Notes: generated by a model from the sequence alone, not told the origin. A DNA stretch of 64,000 bases from an uncultured Bacilli bacterium (GCA_910583685.1 CAJTXY010000001.1:1-64000); one strand, 5' to 3'. Shown: positions 8,880-18,025, counted from the stretch's first letter. Numbers and translations: made by a program.

Positions 8880-9470
8880 TTATTTTAAAGCTTCAATTAA
8901 TTCCGCTTTTTTCATTGTAGTTGCCCCTTTAATTCCTTGTGCTTTTGCTGCTTCTTTTAACTCGGCAACTGACATCTTGCTGTAATCAGTAGTTGTTGAT
9001 TCTTTTTTTGCTGCTTTTTTGCTTTCTTTTTTATCATCCTTGATAGTCTCTTTTTTCGCACCACCTTGGATTGTTACTTCTGCTAATTGTGCAACTTCTT
9101 TTTTGCTAATTTTTCCTTCTTTTCCATCTTTTGCAATTTTTACAAATTCTGAAAACATCTTTGGATCATTGATTGCAATTTCTGATAACATCTTACGGTT
9201 TACTTCCACACCTGCTTTTGTTAATCCTTCAATAAATCTAGAATAACTAATTCCGTTTTCACGGCATGCAGCGTTAATTCTAGTAATCCATAATTTTCTG
9301 AACTCTCTTTTCTTTTGTTTACGGTCACGATAAGCATATTGTCCTGAATGCATTAATTGTTCTTTTGCTGTTTTATATAGTCTATGCTTACTTCCAAAAT
9401 AACCTTTGGCTTGTTTTAATACTTTTTTATGACGAGCTTTTGTAACTGCTCCATTTTTTACTCTTGCCAT
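8880..9470 (-). CDS. rplT: Ribosomal protein bL20 with C-terminal Rho_N/SAP-like tail
   Basis: Residues 1 to about 118 are a normal L20 ([40 protein letters not shown]), an assembly protein and, in firmicutes, the repressor of its own operon. The protein continues to 196 aa: a Lys/Asp/Ser-rich linker (about 135-160), then [20 protein letters not shown] and [10 protein letters not shown], a helical module matching the tail of S2. Families usually end at about 118 aa, so roughly 78 residues are extra. It follows rpmI with an AGGAGG site. Confidence 0.96.
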   Translation of the reverse strand: MARVKNGAVTKARHKKVLKQAKGYFGSKHRLYKTAKEQLMHSGQYAYRDRKQKKREFRKLWITRINAACRENGISYSRFIEGLTKAGVEVNRKMLSEIAINDPKMFSEFVKIAKDGKEGKISKKEVAQLAEVTIQGGAKKETIKDDKKESKKAAKKESTTTDYSKMSVAELKEAAKAQGIKGATTMKKAELIEALK

Positions 9471-9488
9471 TTTATACTCCTCCTTTTA

Positions 9489-9680
9489 TTATTTAATAAT
9501 ATTTTGTAAACGATTTTGATCTGCTTTACTTAAAGTAGACCCTTTTCTATTTTTACGATTGATGGCACTTGATTTTTTACCTGTATTATGACGGCTACCT
9601 GGTCTACCAATACTGATGGTTCCACCTTTTCTCACCTTTAGAACTTTCTTTGTTCCTTTATGTGTTTTCATTTTTGGCAT
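9489..9680 (-). CDS. rpmI: Ribosomal protein bL35
   Basis: Small basic large-subunit protein, 63 aa, with the standard MPKMKTHKGTKKVLKVRKGG opening and NRKNRKGSTLSKAD. It is the second gene of infC-rpmI-rplT, preceded by AGGAGG. Confidence 0.98.
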   Translation of the reverse strand: MPKMKTHKGTKKVLKVRKGGTISIGRPGSRHNTGKKSSAINRKNRKGSTLSKADQNRLQNIIK

Positions 9681-9695
9681 ACTTATTTCCTCCTA

Positions 9696-10226
9696 CTATT
9701 TTTCTTTTTTAGGCACTAATACACAAGACATTACTCTACCATCCAACTTTGGTTGCTGGTCAATATCGGCATAGTCTTTTGTTTTTTCAATAAAACGCAT
9801 AATAACTTCACGACCTAATTCTGTATGAGCCATTTGTCGTCCTTTAAAGCGTACAGTTAATTTAATGCGATCTCCTTTTTGCAAGTACTTTAGTGCATTT
9901 CTAAGCTTTGTCTCAAAATCTCCAATATCAATTGTCGGAGACAAACGATACTCTTTTAATTCAGACATATTGGCACGTTGACGTTTTAATGCCTCTTTTT
10001 CCTTTTTTTGCTTCTCATAACGATATTTGTTATAATCCATTACTTTACAAACAGGTGGCGTGGCATTCGGACTGATCAGAACTAAATCAAGAGATGCATA
10101 TTGGGCTAATGTTAAGGCATCATTGATACTCTTGATACCAACTTGTTCTCCATTTGGTCCTATTACTAATACTTCTCTTGCTTTGATTTGCTCGTTAATC
10201 ATCATGTTATTTTTATTGTTTGCGAT
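9696..10226 (-). CDS. infC: Translation initiation factor IF-3, rare start codon
   Basis: IF-3 controls start-codon fidelity and keeps subunits apart. The core (MMINEQIKAREVLVIGPNG, ... VRFKGRQMAHTELG) is complete, about 176 aa. The only upstream in-frame ATG (10241) lies inside the Shine-Dalgarno TGGAGGTG itself, so it cannot be the start. At proper spacing after GGAGG are ATT (10229) and ATC (10226), in frame. Known infC genes commonly begin with AUU or AUC, which lets IF-3 repress its own synthesis. I choose ATC; ATT is the alternative. Confidence 0.93.
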   Translation of the reverse strand: MANNKNNMMINEQIKAREVLVIGPNGEQVGIKSINDALTLAQYASLDLVLISPNATPPVCKVMDYNKYRYEKQKKEKEALKRQRANMSELKEYRLSPTIDIGDFETKLRNALKYLQKGDRIKLTVRFKGRQMAHTELGREVIMRFIEKTKDYADIDQQPKLDGRVMSCVLVPKKEK

Positions 10227-10229
10227 AAT

Positions 10230-10371
10230 TAACACCTCCATAAATTAAGAAAAGTGAATACAATCATTATATCCACTTTAAAAACCAATATAAAATTTTA
10301 TATTTTTTGGCTTTTAACCTACCACTATTCGCGGTCAGGTGGATATAAACATCTCTTTCCTTTTCTCGACT
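10230..10371 (-). promoter_or_regulatory. infC operon leader, L20-type autoregulatory RNA
   Basis: About 140 nt of leader precede infC. A perfect 9-bp long-range helix (TATATCCAC at 10339-10347 with GTGGATATA at 10268-10276 on the minus strand) encloses CTGACCGCGAATAGTGG and a long AT-rich hairpin (CCAAAAAATATAA...TTATATTGG). Firmicute infC-rpmI-rplT operons carry an L20-binding leader in this position that mimics the 23S site. Structure seen; identity inferred. Confidence 0.7.
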
Positions 10372-10377
10372 GTTATA

Positions 10378-10406
10378 AGTATATGAAAAAAACTTGAAAA
10401 AGTCAA
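10378..10406 (-). promoter_or_regulatory. Sigma-A promoter of the infC operon
   Basis: -35 TTGACT (10401-10406) and -10 TATACT (10378-10383) with a 17-nt spacer on the minus strand; near consensus. Confidence 0.85.
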
Positions 10407-10437
10407 CTCTTTTTTTACTTATATAAATTTTTCTATA

Positions 10438-10465
10438 TAAAAAGTCTAAGAAAGCGTCTTAGACT
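10438..10465 (-). terminator. Terminator of the small RNA
   Basis: On the minus strand AGTCTAAGA pairs with TCTTAGACT (9 bp, 5-nt loop), followed by TTTTT. Its 3' half also forms the closing stem of the mature RNA with the 5' end. Confidence 0.75.
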
Positions 10466-10620
10466 AACGATAAAACCTGTCCTTACGTACAGGTGGGTGC
10501 CCCGTGATAAGCCTTTAGGATTCCTACGAACTGTAGGCGTTCAACACCAGCAAATCATTCCCGGCTCCCTTATCGTCAATTTAGTCGGTTTTATATTAAG
10601 TCTGTTCGCATTTCTTAGAC
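10438..10620 (-). ncRNA. Independent structured small RNA (candidate 6S RNA)
   Basis: A stretch of about 183 nt has its own promoter and terminator and no open frame. Its ends pair: GTCTAAGAAA at 10620 with TTTCTTAGAC at the 3' end, then GCG/CGC, AGACT/AGTCT and ATAAAACC/GGTTTTAT, giving a rod with internal loops. Distal hairpins include ACCTGT/ACAGGT and CCTAC/GTAGG. Size, rod shape and open internal loops suggest 6S RNA, but I cannot match conserved 6S bases from memory. Alternatives are another abundant firmicute RNA such as raiA-type, or a new class. Confidence 0.75.
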
Positions 10621-10626
10621 ATTTTT

Positions 10627-10656
10627 AGTATACCATAACTATTATAAAAAATACAA
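10627..10656 (-). promoter_or_regulatory. Promoter of the small RNA
   Basis: -35 TTGTAT (10651-10656), 18-nt spacer, -10 TATACT (10627-10632) extended by TGG on the minus strand. The expected start falls at the 5' G of the closing stem. Confidence 0.7.
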
Positions 10657-10735
10657 TGATATTTTACAGTTTTATAAATTTACTTTCTAATGAACAGATC
10701 ATTTGCTTTTACATAGATTACTATAGGTGATTGTT

Positions 10736-11494
10736 ATGTATTATAAAAATAATGATATGACTTTATACTATAGAAAATATGGTTGTGCAAAGGATGTTAT
10801 TGTCATTCTACCTGGTTGGGGTGATACTAGACATACTTTTGATTTCTTGGTTTCTTATTTGGCAAAAGATTACACTGTTTACATTTTCGATTATCCTGGT
10901 TTTGGCAAAAGTACTTTCCCAGGAGAAGATCTTACTATTTATCATTATGGTATATTCTTCCAAGATTTTCTAAAGGCTAAGAATATTAAAAATCCCATTA
11001 TTATTGGCCACTCTTTTGGCGGTAGAATTGCTATTTTACTAGCAGGTCTTTACAAAGTGAATTGTAAAAAAATCATTTTGATAGATGCTGCTGGGATTAA
11101 ACCTCATAAAGGTATTTTGAAACTTATTCGTCAAACTGTCTACAAAGTTCTCAAACGTTTAAAATATCTACTTCCTAATAAGATAAGAGATCGTTATCAA
11201 AAATGGTTATTAAAAAAGTTTTCATCCGCAGATTATCAGGCCTTGCCACCACAAATGATGAAGACATTTCGGAATATAATCCAAGAAGATTTAAAAGGGT
11301 ATCTTAAAAGTGTGGAGGCAGAAGTTTTGCTAATTTGGGGGGAATATGATTGTGATACTCCACTTTCTGATGGATGCTATATGGCAAAAAAAATTCCAGA
11401 TGCTGCACTTATTTGTGTTCGCAAAGCTTCTCACTATAGCTATTTAGAACAGCCTCTTTACGTCTTGCGAATTATAAAGCAATTTATAAAATAA
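10736..11494 (+). CDS. Alpha/beta hydrolase
   Basis: Hydrolase of the alpha/beta fold, 252 aa, probably cytosolic; the substrate is unknown. It has the oxyanion HG-like region (LPGWGDTRHTF), the nucleophile elbow GHSFGG with Ser93, a late acid in LLIWGEYD and the catalytic His in ASHYSY. The ATG at 10736 follows AGGTG by 6 nt; a GTG 9 nt earlier overlaps that site. It is one of few plus-strand genes, transcribed away from the small RNA and convergent with ftsZ. Confidence 0.88.
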   Translation: MYYKNNDMTLYYRKYGCAKDVIVILPGWGDTRHTFDFLVSYLAKDYTVYIFDYPGFGKSTFPGEDLTIYHYGIFFQDFLKAKNIKNPIIIGHSFGGRIAILLAGLYKVNCKKIILIDAAGIKPHKGILKLIRQTVYKVLKRLKYLLPNKIRDRYQKWLLKKFSSADYQALPPQMMKTFRNIIQEDLKGYLKSVEAEVLLIWGEYDCDTPLSDGCYMAKKIPDAALICVRKASHYSYLEQPLYVLRIIKQFIK

Positions 11495-11516
11495 AAAAAG
11501 AGCTACTCTGCTCTTT
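11493..11516 (-). terminator. Terminator of ftsZ
   Basis: AAAGAGC/GCTCTTT stem with a 6-nt loop abuts the ftsZ stop codon and is followed by T7 on the minus strand. It may also hinder plus-strand transcription from the hydrolase gene. Confidence 0.7.
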
Positions 11517-12657
11517 AGTAGTTCCTATCTCTTAGGAATGGTGGTAAGTCATAATCTCCATCATTATCATCGTTTGTAGTATCTTCTACAACTTCGGTTG
11601 TTGTAACATAACTTGGTTCTGGTTCTACACGAGTTGCTCTTCGAGGTTGTTGAACGTTAGAATATACTGGTTGTTGCACCGCTTCTGGTGCTTTTTGTTT
11701 AAGACGAGCATTTTTATCAAAACCAGTAGCAATTACTGTTACGATAACTTCGTCTGATAAGTTTTCATTGATTACAGATCCAAAAATTGTATTAATATCG
11801 GTATTGGATGCGGAACGAACTACTTCTGCTGCTTGTTCTGCTTCAAATAAAGTTAGGTTTACTCCTCCCGTAATATTAATAATAGCATCTGTGGCACCAT
11901 TTATTGATGTTTCTAATAATGGTGATGATACTGCCTGTTTTGCTGCTTCTATGGCTCTATCTTCTCCCATTCCTATACCAATTCCAATAATAGCATTTCC
12001 AGAATCCTTCATTACCGCTTTTACATCGGCAAAGTCAAGGTTGACAAGTCCTACTACTGCAATTAAATCAGAGATTGACTGTACACCACGTCGAAGTACA
12101 TTATCTACTTCTTTAAAGGCTTCTAACATTGGTGTTGTTTTGTCAATAATTTCTCTTAGACGATCATTTGGAATAATAATCAATGTATCTACGTGTTTTC
12201 TTAGCTCATCAATTCCGGCAATTGCATTCTGCATTCTTTTCTTACCTTCAAATGAGAATGGCTTTGTAACAATTGCTACTGTAAGGGCTCCTAATGCTTG
12301 TGCAATCTCTGCAACAACTGGTGCTGCTCCTGTCCCAGTTCCTCCACCCATTCCACAAGTAACAAATACCATATCTGCACCTGTTAGAGCATCTTCAATC
12401 TCTTTTTTTGATTCTAGGGCTGCTTCTTTTCCAATTTCTGGTTTTGCCCCTGCTCCAAGTCCATCTGTAAGTGATGCACCAATTTGGATTTTTACATCAG
12501 CTTTCGAATTATTTAAAACTTGCAAATCTGTATTTGCAACAATAAATTCTACTCCTTTTACACCTGATTCTACCATTCTATTTACGGCATTTCCACCGCC
12601 ACCACCAAGGCCAATTACTTTAATTTTGGCTAATTGATCCATTTCTAATCCATTCAT
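11515..12657 (-). CDS. ftsZ: Cell division protein FtsZ
   Basis: Tubulin-like GTPase that forms the division ring. The 380-aa product contains the GTP-binding signature [10 protein letters not shown] (about residue 107), the N-terminal [13 protein letters not shown] loop and the T7-loop [12 protein letters not shown] variable linker follows (about 320-370), then the conserved C-terminal peptide DLPPFLRDR that binds FtsA and SepF; both partners are in the window. GGAGG precedes the ATG by 8 nt. It follows ftsA by 13 nt. Confidence 0.98.
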   Translation of the reverse strand: MNGLEMDQLAKIKVIGLGGGGGNAVNRMVESGVKGVEFIVANTDLQVLNNSKADVKIQIGASLTDGLGAGAKPEIGKEAALESKKEIEDALTGADMVFVTCGMGGGTGTGAAPVVAEIAQALGALTVAIVTKPFSFEGKKRMQNAIAGIDELRKHVDTLIIIPNDRLREIIDKTTPMLEAFKEVDNVLRRGVQSISDLIAVVGLVNLDFADVKAVMKDSGNAIIGIGIGMGEDRAIEAAKQAVSSPLLETSINGATDAIINITGGVNLTLFEAEQAAEVVRSASNTDINTIFGSVINENLSDEVIVTVIATGFDKNARLKQKAPEAVQQPVYSNVQQPRRATRVEPEPSYVTTTEVVEDTTNDDNDGDYDLPPFLRDRNY

Positions 12658-12670
12658 ACCTTAATCCTCC

Positions 12671-13900
12671 TTAATTGTCAAAAAAATGTCCAAACACTTT
12701 ATTGATAATATGTTCATTTGAAATTTCTTGTTTTTTTTCTTTTAACAATAAATCAGCATCACTTTCTGTAAACATACTCTTATGTTTTCCACGCAAACGC
12801 AATTTATCATCATAATACTTTAATACGCCTAAAACACTAGAATACTTATTATGTCTTACTCCAATTGTCGAGATGTTACAAACTTTTGCACTTCTTTCTA
12901 AAATATCTTCTACTGCATATTGAAATCCCGCGAGTTCGCTAAGACCTCCTGTTATAATTATATAACGGATTTCTCTATTTGTTAAGGCCTTTAACTCTTT
13001 TTTTACAAGTTTTAGGATTTCATAAACACGTGATTCTACTACTCTTGATAGTTCGGTTTGTTCTATTTCTTTTTTTTCATCATCCATTGTCAATTCGTAA
13101 ACATCATTGCTGTCTGCGTATCGCATTACTGCTGTTGCAAATTCTTCCTTCAGTTTTTTTGCTGTATTTTCTTCTATTTTGTAGACATATGCAATATCTT
13201 TATCTACAAAGCAGCTTCCTACTGGAACTTTTGTACTTTTTATCATAATTCCCTTATTAAAAACAGATACCGTACTTATTTCTTTTCCAATATTTACGAT
13301 CGCCCCTACTTCACTATCGATACGCTCACTTCTTACTTCGAAATAGTCTCCAGTTGTATGAAAGGCAACATCTACTGCTTCTAGACCTGCTAATTTTACA
13401 ACTTCTAATAATCGATATAATGGTTCCTTGGGTACTGTTGTAATTACTGCTTTCATTTCTAAGGTGTCTCCGCTTAAGCCTTTTGGATCCTTTACCATTT
13501 CTTCTCCCACAGTAAAATGAATTGGCATTGCTGTGATTAACTCTTGATCTTCTTCAATTTTTCCTAGCAAGGCATCTTTTAGCACACGGTTTACATCTTC
13601 CCCTGTTACTTTTTTTTCTGCAAGCTCTACCTTTCCAGTGACAATGGTAATTGTTAAATCTTCTTCTGGCACACACACAATTGCTTTTTTCAAAGTCGCA
13701 CCCAACATCTCTTCTGTTTCTAAGATGCATTTTTTCAGACTAGCAACTGCATCTTTGGTGTTTACAATTTGCCTTTTTTTGATTCCTGATGATGGATGTG
13801 ATGAGGCAGCTAAGATGTGAAATTTCTTGTTCAGTTTATCTGCAACAACAATTTTTATACTATCTGAGCCCAAATCAATTCCAGTATATATTGTCCTCAT
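12671..13900 (-). CDS. ftsA: Cell division protein FtsA
   Basis: Actin-like ATPase that tethers FtsZ to the membrane. The start at 13900 follows GGAAGGAG and gives MRTIYTGIDLGSDSIKIVV with the phosphate-1 loop; an upstream in-frame ATG has no site. The SHS2 insert (about 85-160), IVNIGKEIST phosphate-2 and IIITGGLSELAGF adenosine motif are present. The last residues (HIINKVFGHFFDN) look amphipathic, as expected for the membrane anchor. About 409 aa. Confidence 0.95.
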   Translation of the reverse strand: MRTIYTGIDLGSDSIKIVVADKLNKKFHILAASSHPSSGIKKRQIVNTKDAVASLKKCILETEEMLGATLKKAIVCVPEEDLTITIVTGKVELAEKKVTGEDVNRVLKDALLGKIEEDQELITAMPIHFTVGEEMVKDPKGLSGDTLEMKAVITTVPKEPLYRLLEVVKLAGLEAVDVAFHTTGDYFEVRSERIDSEVGAIVNIGKEISTVSVFNKGIMIKSTKVPVGSCFVDKDIAYVYKIEENTAKKLKEEFATAVMRYADSNDVYELTMDDEKKEIEQTELSRVVESRVYEILKLVKKELKALTNREIRYIIITGGLSELAGFQYAVEDILERSAKVCNISTIGVRHNKYSSVLGVLKYYDDKLRLRGKHKSMFTESDADLLLKEKKQEISNEHIINKVFGHFFDN

Positions 13901-13969
13901 CTCATCTTCTCCTTCCCTACTATCATAATTCATTATACTATAACTTTTTTACTTTTCAAAGTTTTTTGA

Positions 13970-15295
13970 TTAATTTAGTTGATAAACGTCAAAATATAGG
14001 ACCTTATCGACCCTTTTTCCGTTTTTTATTATGTATTTTAAGACCTCTTTGTCAGTTTGAGTTGAATAGTTTAATTCTTCTTTATTGATCAAAAATAATG
14101 TGCTTTTTTTCTTTTGAATTGCTTTTATCATTTTTTTAGTTCCGTCTTTTCCCCAATTCCCCCTATTGATTAAATCTAGTTTTTCAATTCTACGATGATT
14201 ACTTAATTTAAAAATATAAGATGTACTAGATAAAATTATAATGTCCTCTTCCAAATGATTGTCACTATATTCTTTTAGTGTTTCTGCATTATGGTATTCC
14301 ATAGGATTTAAATAACGGTATTCATAATTTCTAATATGATTAGGGTAGACTCCTTTCGCATTTAAGGTTACCAGCATATTTCCTATTGGAAACAAGATGA
14401 TCAGCCATAAGAAAAATTTTTCTAAGTGGTAATTAAACAAAAAATCACTATGTGCTATTATTGCCGTTAGTATTATAAATAATCCCAATAAAAAGTGTAA
14501 TAAATCGAAGAGTGGAAAACATATAAAATAAAAGGCCACTGCGTAAATCCACTCTGTTTCATATTTTTGTTTTCTAAAATAAAATAGGAAGGCAATCCAA
14601 ATTACAATTATAGAAATAGGCCTCCATATTGCTACTGATTCTCCATTTTTGGAAAACTCAAACATTCCTAAAAAACATTGATCTATGAAATCATTGAAAT
14701 TTCCTGCTAATAAAAGATATGTAAAAATAAAGAACGTGGGAATTGCTACTCCTAAACATCTTTTCTTCAATCTTTCTTTATCATTCTTTACAAGATAGCA
14801 TCCGCATAATAGGATCAAAAAACCAATCGATTGTTTTGTAAATAAAATGAGGCCTAACAGGAGGCCAATTTCTAGGTCTTTGGCCTTCCTTTTTTCTGCA
14901 TAAATTAAAGCTAAAACGATGCAACAACAGAGCGTATTGTAAGTTGGCAGTCCATTGACTATTGGTAATAATATAAGTAAAAAAATAAGAATTACCGATT
15001 TTTCTTTTGTTAACTTTTCTAATAAATAACAAATTACCACCATCAGCAGTGCTTGCTCAATATGAAACATTAAAATGCCCTTATAAAAGAAAAGTCCTAT
15101 TGAAAATAGGAATGAAAATACAGGTGGTACAATCATATTAAAGTCTTGGTAAGGAACGAGTCCACTTGCAATATTATAGGAAAAGCCATAACTCCACGTT
15201 TCGTCTGCTGATACTTTTCTTAAAAACAAGTAAGAAATTAAAAAGGAAAAAAAGAAAAAGATATATTTGGTTTTACTTAAAATTTTGTCTCTCAT
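13970..15295 (-). CDS. Polytopic GT-C-like membrane glycosyltransferase
   Basis: Integral membrane protein of 441 aa with about ten hydrophobic segments and a soluble C-terminal part (from about 330). After the first segment an acidic pair D31-E32 lies in SADETWSYG, where GT-C enzymes (ArnT/PMT-like) keep catalytic acidic residues in their first outer loop. This suggests transfer of a sugar from a lipid carrier outside the cell. It starts 3 nt after the divIB stop with GGAG TAACAA spacing, so it is part of the murG-murB-divIB-ftsA-ftsZ group. The substrate is unknown. Confidence 0.65.
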   Translation of the reverse strand: MRDKILSKTKYIFFFFSFLISYLFLRKVSADETWSYGFSYNIASGLVPYQDFNMIVPPVFSFLFSIGLFFYKGILMFHIEQALLMVVICYLLEKLTKEKSVILIFLLILLPIVNGLPTYNTLCCCIVLALIYAEKRKAKDLEIGLLLGLILFTKQSIGFLILLCGCYLVKNDKERLKKRCLGVAIPTFFIFTYLLLAGNFNDFIDQCFLGMFEFSKNGESVAIWRPISIIVIWIAFLFYFRKQKYETEWIYAVAFYFICFPLFDLLHFLLGLFIILTAIIAHSDFLFNYHLEKFFLWLIILFPIGNMLVTLNAKGVYPNHIRNYEYRYLNPMEYHNAETLKEYSDNHLEEDIIILSSTSYIFKLSNHRRIEKLDLINRGNWGKDGTKKMIKAIQKKKSTLFLINKEELNYSTQTDKEVLKYIIKNGKRVDKVLYFDVYQLN

Positions 15296-15298
15296 TTG

Positions 15299-15979
15299 TT
15301 ACTCCATAATCTTAAAATGATTTCCAGAATCTAGATAAAGGATCCCTTTTTTTCCTTCCAGCTGAGTTAGAACATCATTATAGTAATTTATCATATCAAA
15401 TTTAGTTAATGTTAAATAGACACTGTTTCCGTCATCCATATATAATAAAAAGCGGTCTTTATCGTGTTCATTTGGTTGATACTGAACTTCCGAGACTTTT
15501 CCTAAGATGTCCTTATTAATTTTGGCCATTTTTTGAACGAATTTTTTATATTTTGTATTTGGTACATAATTCATTAAAGTCGGAATTCTAGTATTTTTAT
15601 TTAATTCTATTTCCTTTTCATCATCTAGTACTACTTTATTATTTTCTTTTTTGATAAATAATGGTTGATGTTCTTCTATTTCGATAGTTAAGATATGATA
15701 GAAGGAACGCTTTATCTTTATTTTTTTTACTAACGGATTTTTTGATAATTTTTTTGTAATTGATTTCTTTGTTGTCAAATAAAAGCTAGGGTAATCAAGC
15801 AGTTCTGCCTGCACCATTACTTCATCATCTGTTAGATAATTATTTCCTGTTATTATAAGATTTTTAATTTTTGTATTGAGATATAAATAACCAGCAAAAA
15901 AAACCATTCCTAATAATATGATTATTAGAAGTAAGCGAAATACTCTTAGTTTTTTCTTTTTTACTATTTTTTTTGCCAC
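15299..15979 (-). CDS. divIB: Cell division protein DivIB/FtsQ
   Basis: Division protein acting with FtsL and DivIC at the septum. The 226-aa product has a basic cytosolic tail, one membrane segment (about 13-31), then a POTRA domain (IKNLIITGNNYLTDDEV ... LTIEIEEHQPLFI) and the beta domain. The start codon is GTG after GGGAG. It is shorter than many DivIB proteins but complete in domain order. Confidence 0.9.
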   Translation of the reverse strand: MAKKIVKKKKLRVFRLLLIIILLGMVFFAGYLYLNTKIKNLIITGNNYLTDDEVMVQAELLDYPSFYLTTKKSITKKLSKNPLVKKIKIKRSFYHILTIEIEEHQPLFIKKENNKVVLDDEKEIELNKNTRIPTLMNYVPNTKYKKFVQKMAKINKDILGKVSEVQYQPNEHDKDRFLLYMDDGNSVYLTLTKFDMINYYNDVLTQLEGKKGILYLDSGNHFKIME

Positions 15980-15986
15980 AATATCT

Positions 15987-16895
15987 CTACTCCCAATTTA
16001 CAAATTCTTGTTCTACTTTTAGTTTAACTTTATAATGCTCTTCTATAGTTTGTTGGACAAACTCAATTAGACTTTTAATATCATCTGCGCTAGCGCCACC
16101 TGCGTTTATAATAAAGTTTGCATGTTTCGTACTAATTTGGGCTCCCCCTTTTGTTAGACCTTTTAGTCCCACATCTTCAATTAGTTTCCCTGCTGCTGGC
16201 ATATTCTCTGGGTTTCTAAATACACTGCCTGCAGATGGAAAATCTAGGGGTTGCGTCTCTACTCTTCTTTTTTTTCTTTCATCCATCACTTCTTCAATTG
16301 CCTTTTTCTTTCCATATTTTAACCGAAGAGTTGCCTCTAAAATAATGTAGTCTTTATGTTTTTGAAAAAAGGAAGAACGATAATGGAAATCGAGTTCTGA
16401 ATTTGTTAATTCAATAATACGCAAATCTGGTGTTAAAACTTTTACACTTGCTACAATATAACCCATATCACTTTTGTAAGCTCCTGCGTTCATAAAGACT
16501 GCTCCCCCAATAGTTCCTGGGATCCCTGCAGCAAACTCTAGGCCTGTTAAAGATTTCTTCATAGCATCTCTAGATAGACGCATCAACGAATAACCTGCTC
16601 CTACTGTTATCTTATTATTTATAATTTCAAGATGATTTAAGTTGCTTAGACTGATTAGAACATCTTCATACTTTCGATCACTGAACAATAGATTCGAACC
16701 CTTGCCTAATATTTTATATTTTAATTGATACTTTTTAATTAGTTTTGTTAGGTCTACTAGTTTATCTATGTTTTTTGGGTATATAATGCAACTTGCTAGC
16801 CCCCCAACTTTATATGTTGTATAGTTACTTAAGAATACATCACTTTCTATTTTGCCAATATTTTGTTTTTCTACTTCATTTAAAAATTCTTTCAT
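15987..16895 (-). CDS. murB: UDP-N-acetylenolpyruvoylglucosamine reductase
   Basis: FAD enzyme that reduces enolpyruvyl-UDP-GlcNAc to UDP-MurNAc. The 302-aa product shows the FAD loop KILGKGSNLL, AGIPGTIGGAVFMNAGAY, the SAGSVFRNP motif with the catalytic Ser, and a C-terminal KHANFIIN. The gene starts 2 nt after murG stops, with a GGAGAG site inside the murG end. Confidence 0.97.
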   Translation of the reverse strand: MKEFLNEVEKQNIGKIESDVFLSNYTTYKVGGLASCIIYPKNIDKLVDLTKLIKKYQLKYKILGKGSNLLFSDRKYEDVLISLSNLNHLEIINNKITVGAGYSLMRLSRDAMKKSLTGLEFAAGIPGTIGGAVFMNAGAYKSDMGYIVASVKVLTPDLRIIELTNSELDFHYRSSFFQKHKDYIILEATLRLKYGKKKAIEEVMDERKKRRVETQPLDFPSAGSVFRNPENMPAAGKLIEDVGLKGLTKGGAQISTKHANFIINAGGASADDIKSLIEFVQQTIEEHYKVKLKVEQEFVNWE

Positions 16896-16897
16896 AA

Positions 16898-17977
16898 CTA
16901 CTCTCCAATTACCTTCTTGATTTCTTGATAAACTTTCGTTGCGGAATCGCTAACTCCTAAACTTTTGGTGCTTAACTTCATACTTTTATATAAACCTGTA
17001 TCGTTTAAAACTTCATCGATCATAGGGATTAATGTATCTTTTGAAAAATTCTTCTCCTCTAATATTTTAGCGGCATTTATTTTTTCTAATTCTTGGGCAT
17101 TTTTCATTTGATGGTTTTCTGTTACATAAGGAGATGGTACTAAGATGGAAGGAAGTCCAATTGCTGTAATTTCTGCAATGGTTGATGCTCCTGCACGTGA
17201 AACTAATAAATCTGTCTTTTTTAAGAGTTCTATTAAATTATCTATATAAGGCAGGATGGCAACATTTGATGGTACCTTAATGTTTTCGTATTCTTTATAA
17301 TAATTTTTACCTGTAATTAGCACTACTTGATAAGGTTTATTTGAAAAAGCGGGAATTAACTCCTTTAGCTTTTCTGTCATCGTTGTACTTCCTAGTGATC
17401 CCATTACAATTACTACTAATTTACGAGACTCATCTAAACCAAATTTTCTTTTATCAATTGCTTTGGTATCTAAAATTTGTTCACTTCTTGGATTTCCTGT
17501 ATAGACTGCTTTATTCCCCTCAAACTTCGTAATGGTATCAGGAAGCGATACACAAACTCGATCTACATATTTAGAGATATAGCGATTGGAAACTCCTGGT
17601 GTAGAATTTTGTTCGTGGATTAGCGTTTTATACTTTAATTTATGAGCGGCAATAATGACAGGAGCACTAATATAGCCTCCTACTCCGACTACAATATCTG
17701 GATGAAACTTTTCTATTTCTTCTTTCGCCTTTTTGATTGCTTTTTTAAAAGTAAAATACACTGAGATATTTTTGATCAGATTTTTTCTATTAATCCCTTT
17801 CATTTCAATTCCAACGTATGGAATTTTTAATTTGGGAACAATATCTGCTTCCATTCTATCTGTTGTTCCAATATATAAAATTTCACTACCTGGTTCTTGT
17901 TCTTTTATTTTTTCTAATATGGCAAGAGCAGGATAGATATGGCCTCCTGTTCCGCCAGCTGTTATTACAATACGCAA
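16898..17977 (-). CDS. murG: MurG glycosyltransferase
   Basis: Transfers GlcNAc to lipid I to make lipid II at the inner membrane face. The 359 aa include the G-rich N-terminal loop ITAGGTGGHIYPALAI, HEQNSTPG, the second G-loop MGSLGSTTM and the donor-binding SRAGASTIAEITA. The start codon is TTG with an AAGGA site about 11 nt upstream, an uncommon start that may lower expression. First gene of the wall/division group. Confidence 0.97.
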   Translation of the reverse strand: MRIVITAGGTGGHIYPALAILEKIKEQEPGSEILYIGTTDRMEADIVPKLKIPYVGIEMKGINRKNLIKNISVYFTFKKAIKKAKEEIEKFHPDIVVGVGGYISAPVIIAAHKLKYKTLIHEQNSTPGVSNRYISKYVDRVCVSLPDTITKFEGNKAVYTGNPRSEQILDTKAIDKRKFGLDESRKLVVIVMGSLGSTTMTEKLKELIPAFSNKPYQVVLITGKNYYKEYENIKVPSNVAILPYIDNLIELLKKTDLLVSRAGASTIAEITAIGLPSILVPSPYVTENHQMKNAQELEKINAAKILEEKNFSKDTLIPMIDEVLNDTGLYKSMKLSTKSLGVSDSATKVYQEIKKVIGE

Positions 17978-18025
17978 AACTCATCACATCCTTATTAATT
18001 ATATCGCTAAACAAAAAGATTTATG

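Noticed and set aside
11768..12637. Long plus-strand open frame of 289 codons opposite ftsZ
   Set aside because: Mirror frame of a conserved gene with Ser/Pro/Ile bias and no ribosome site.
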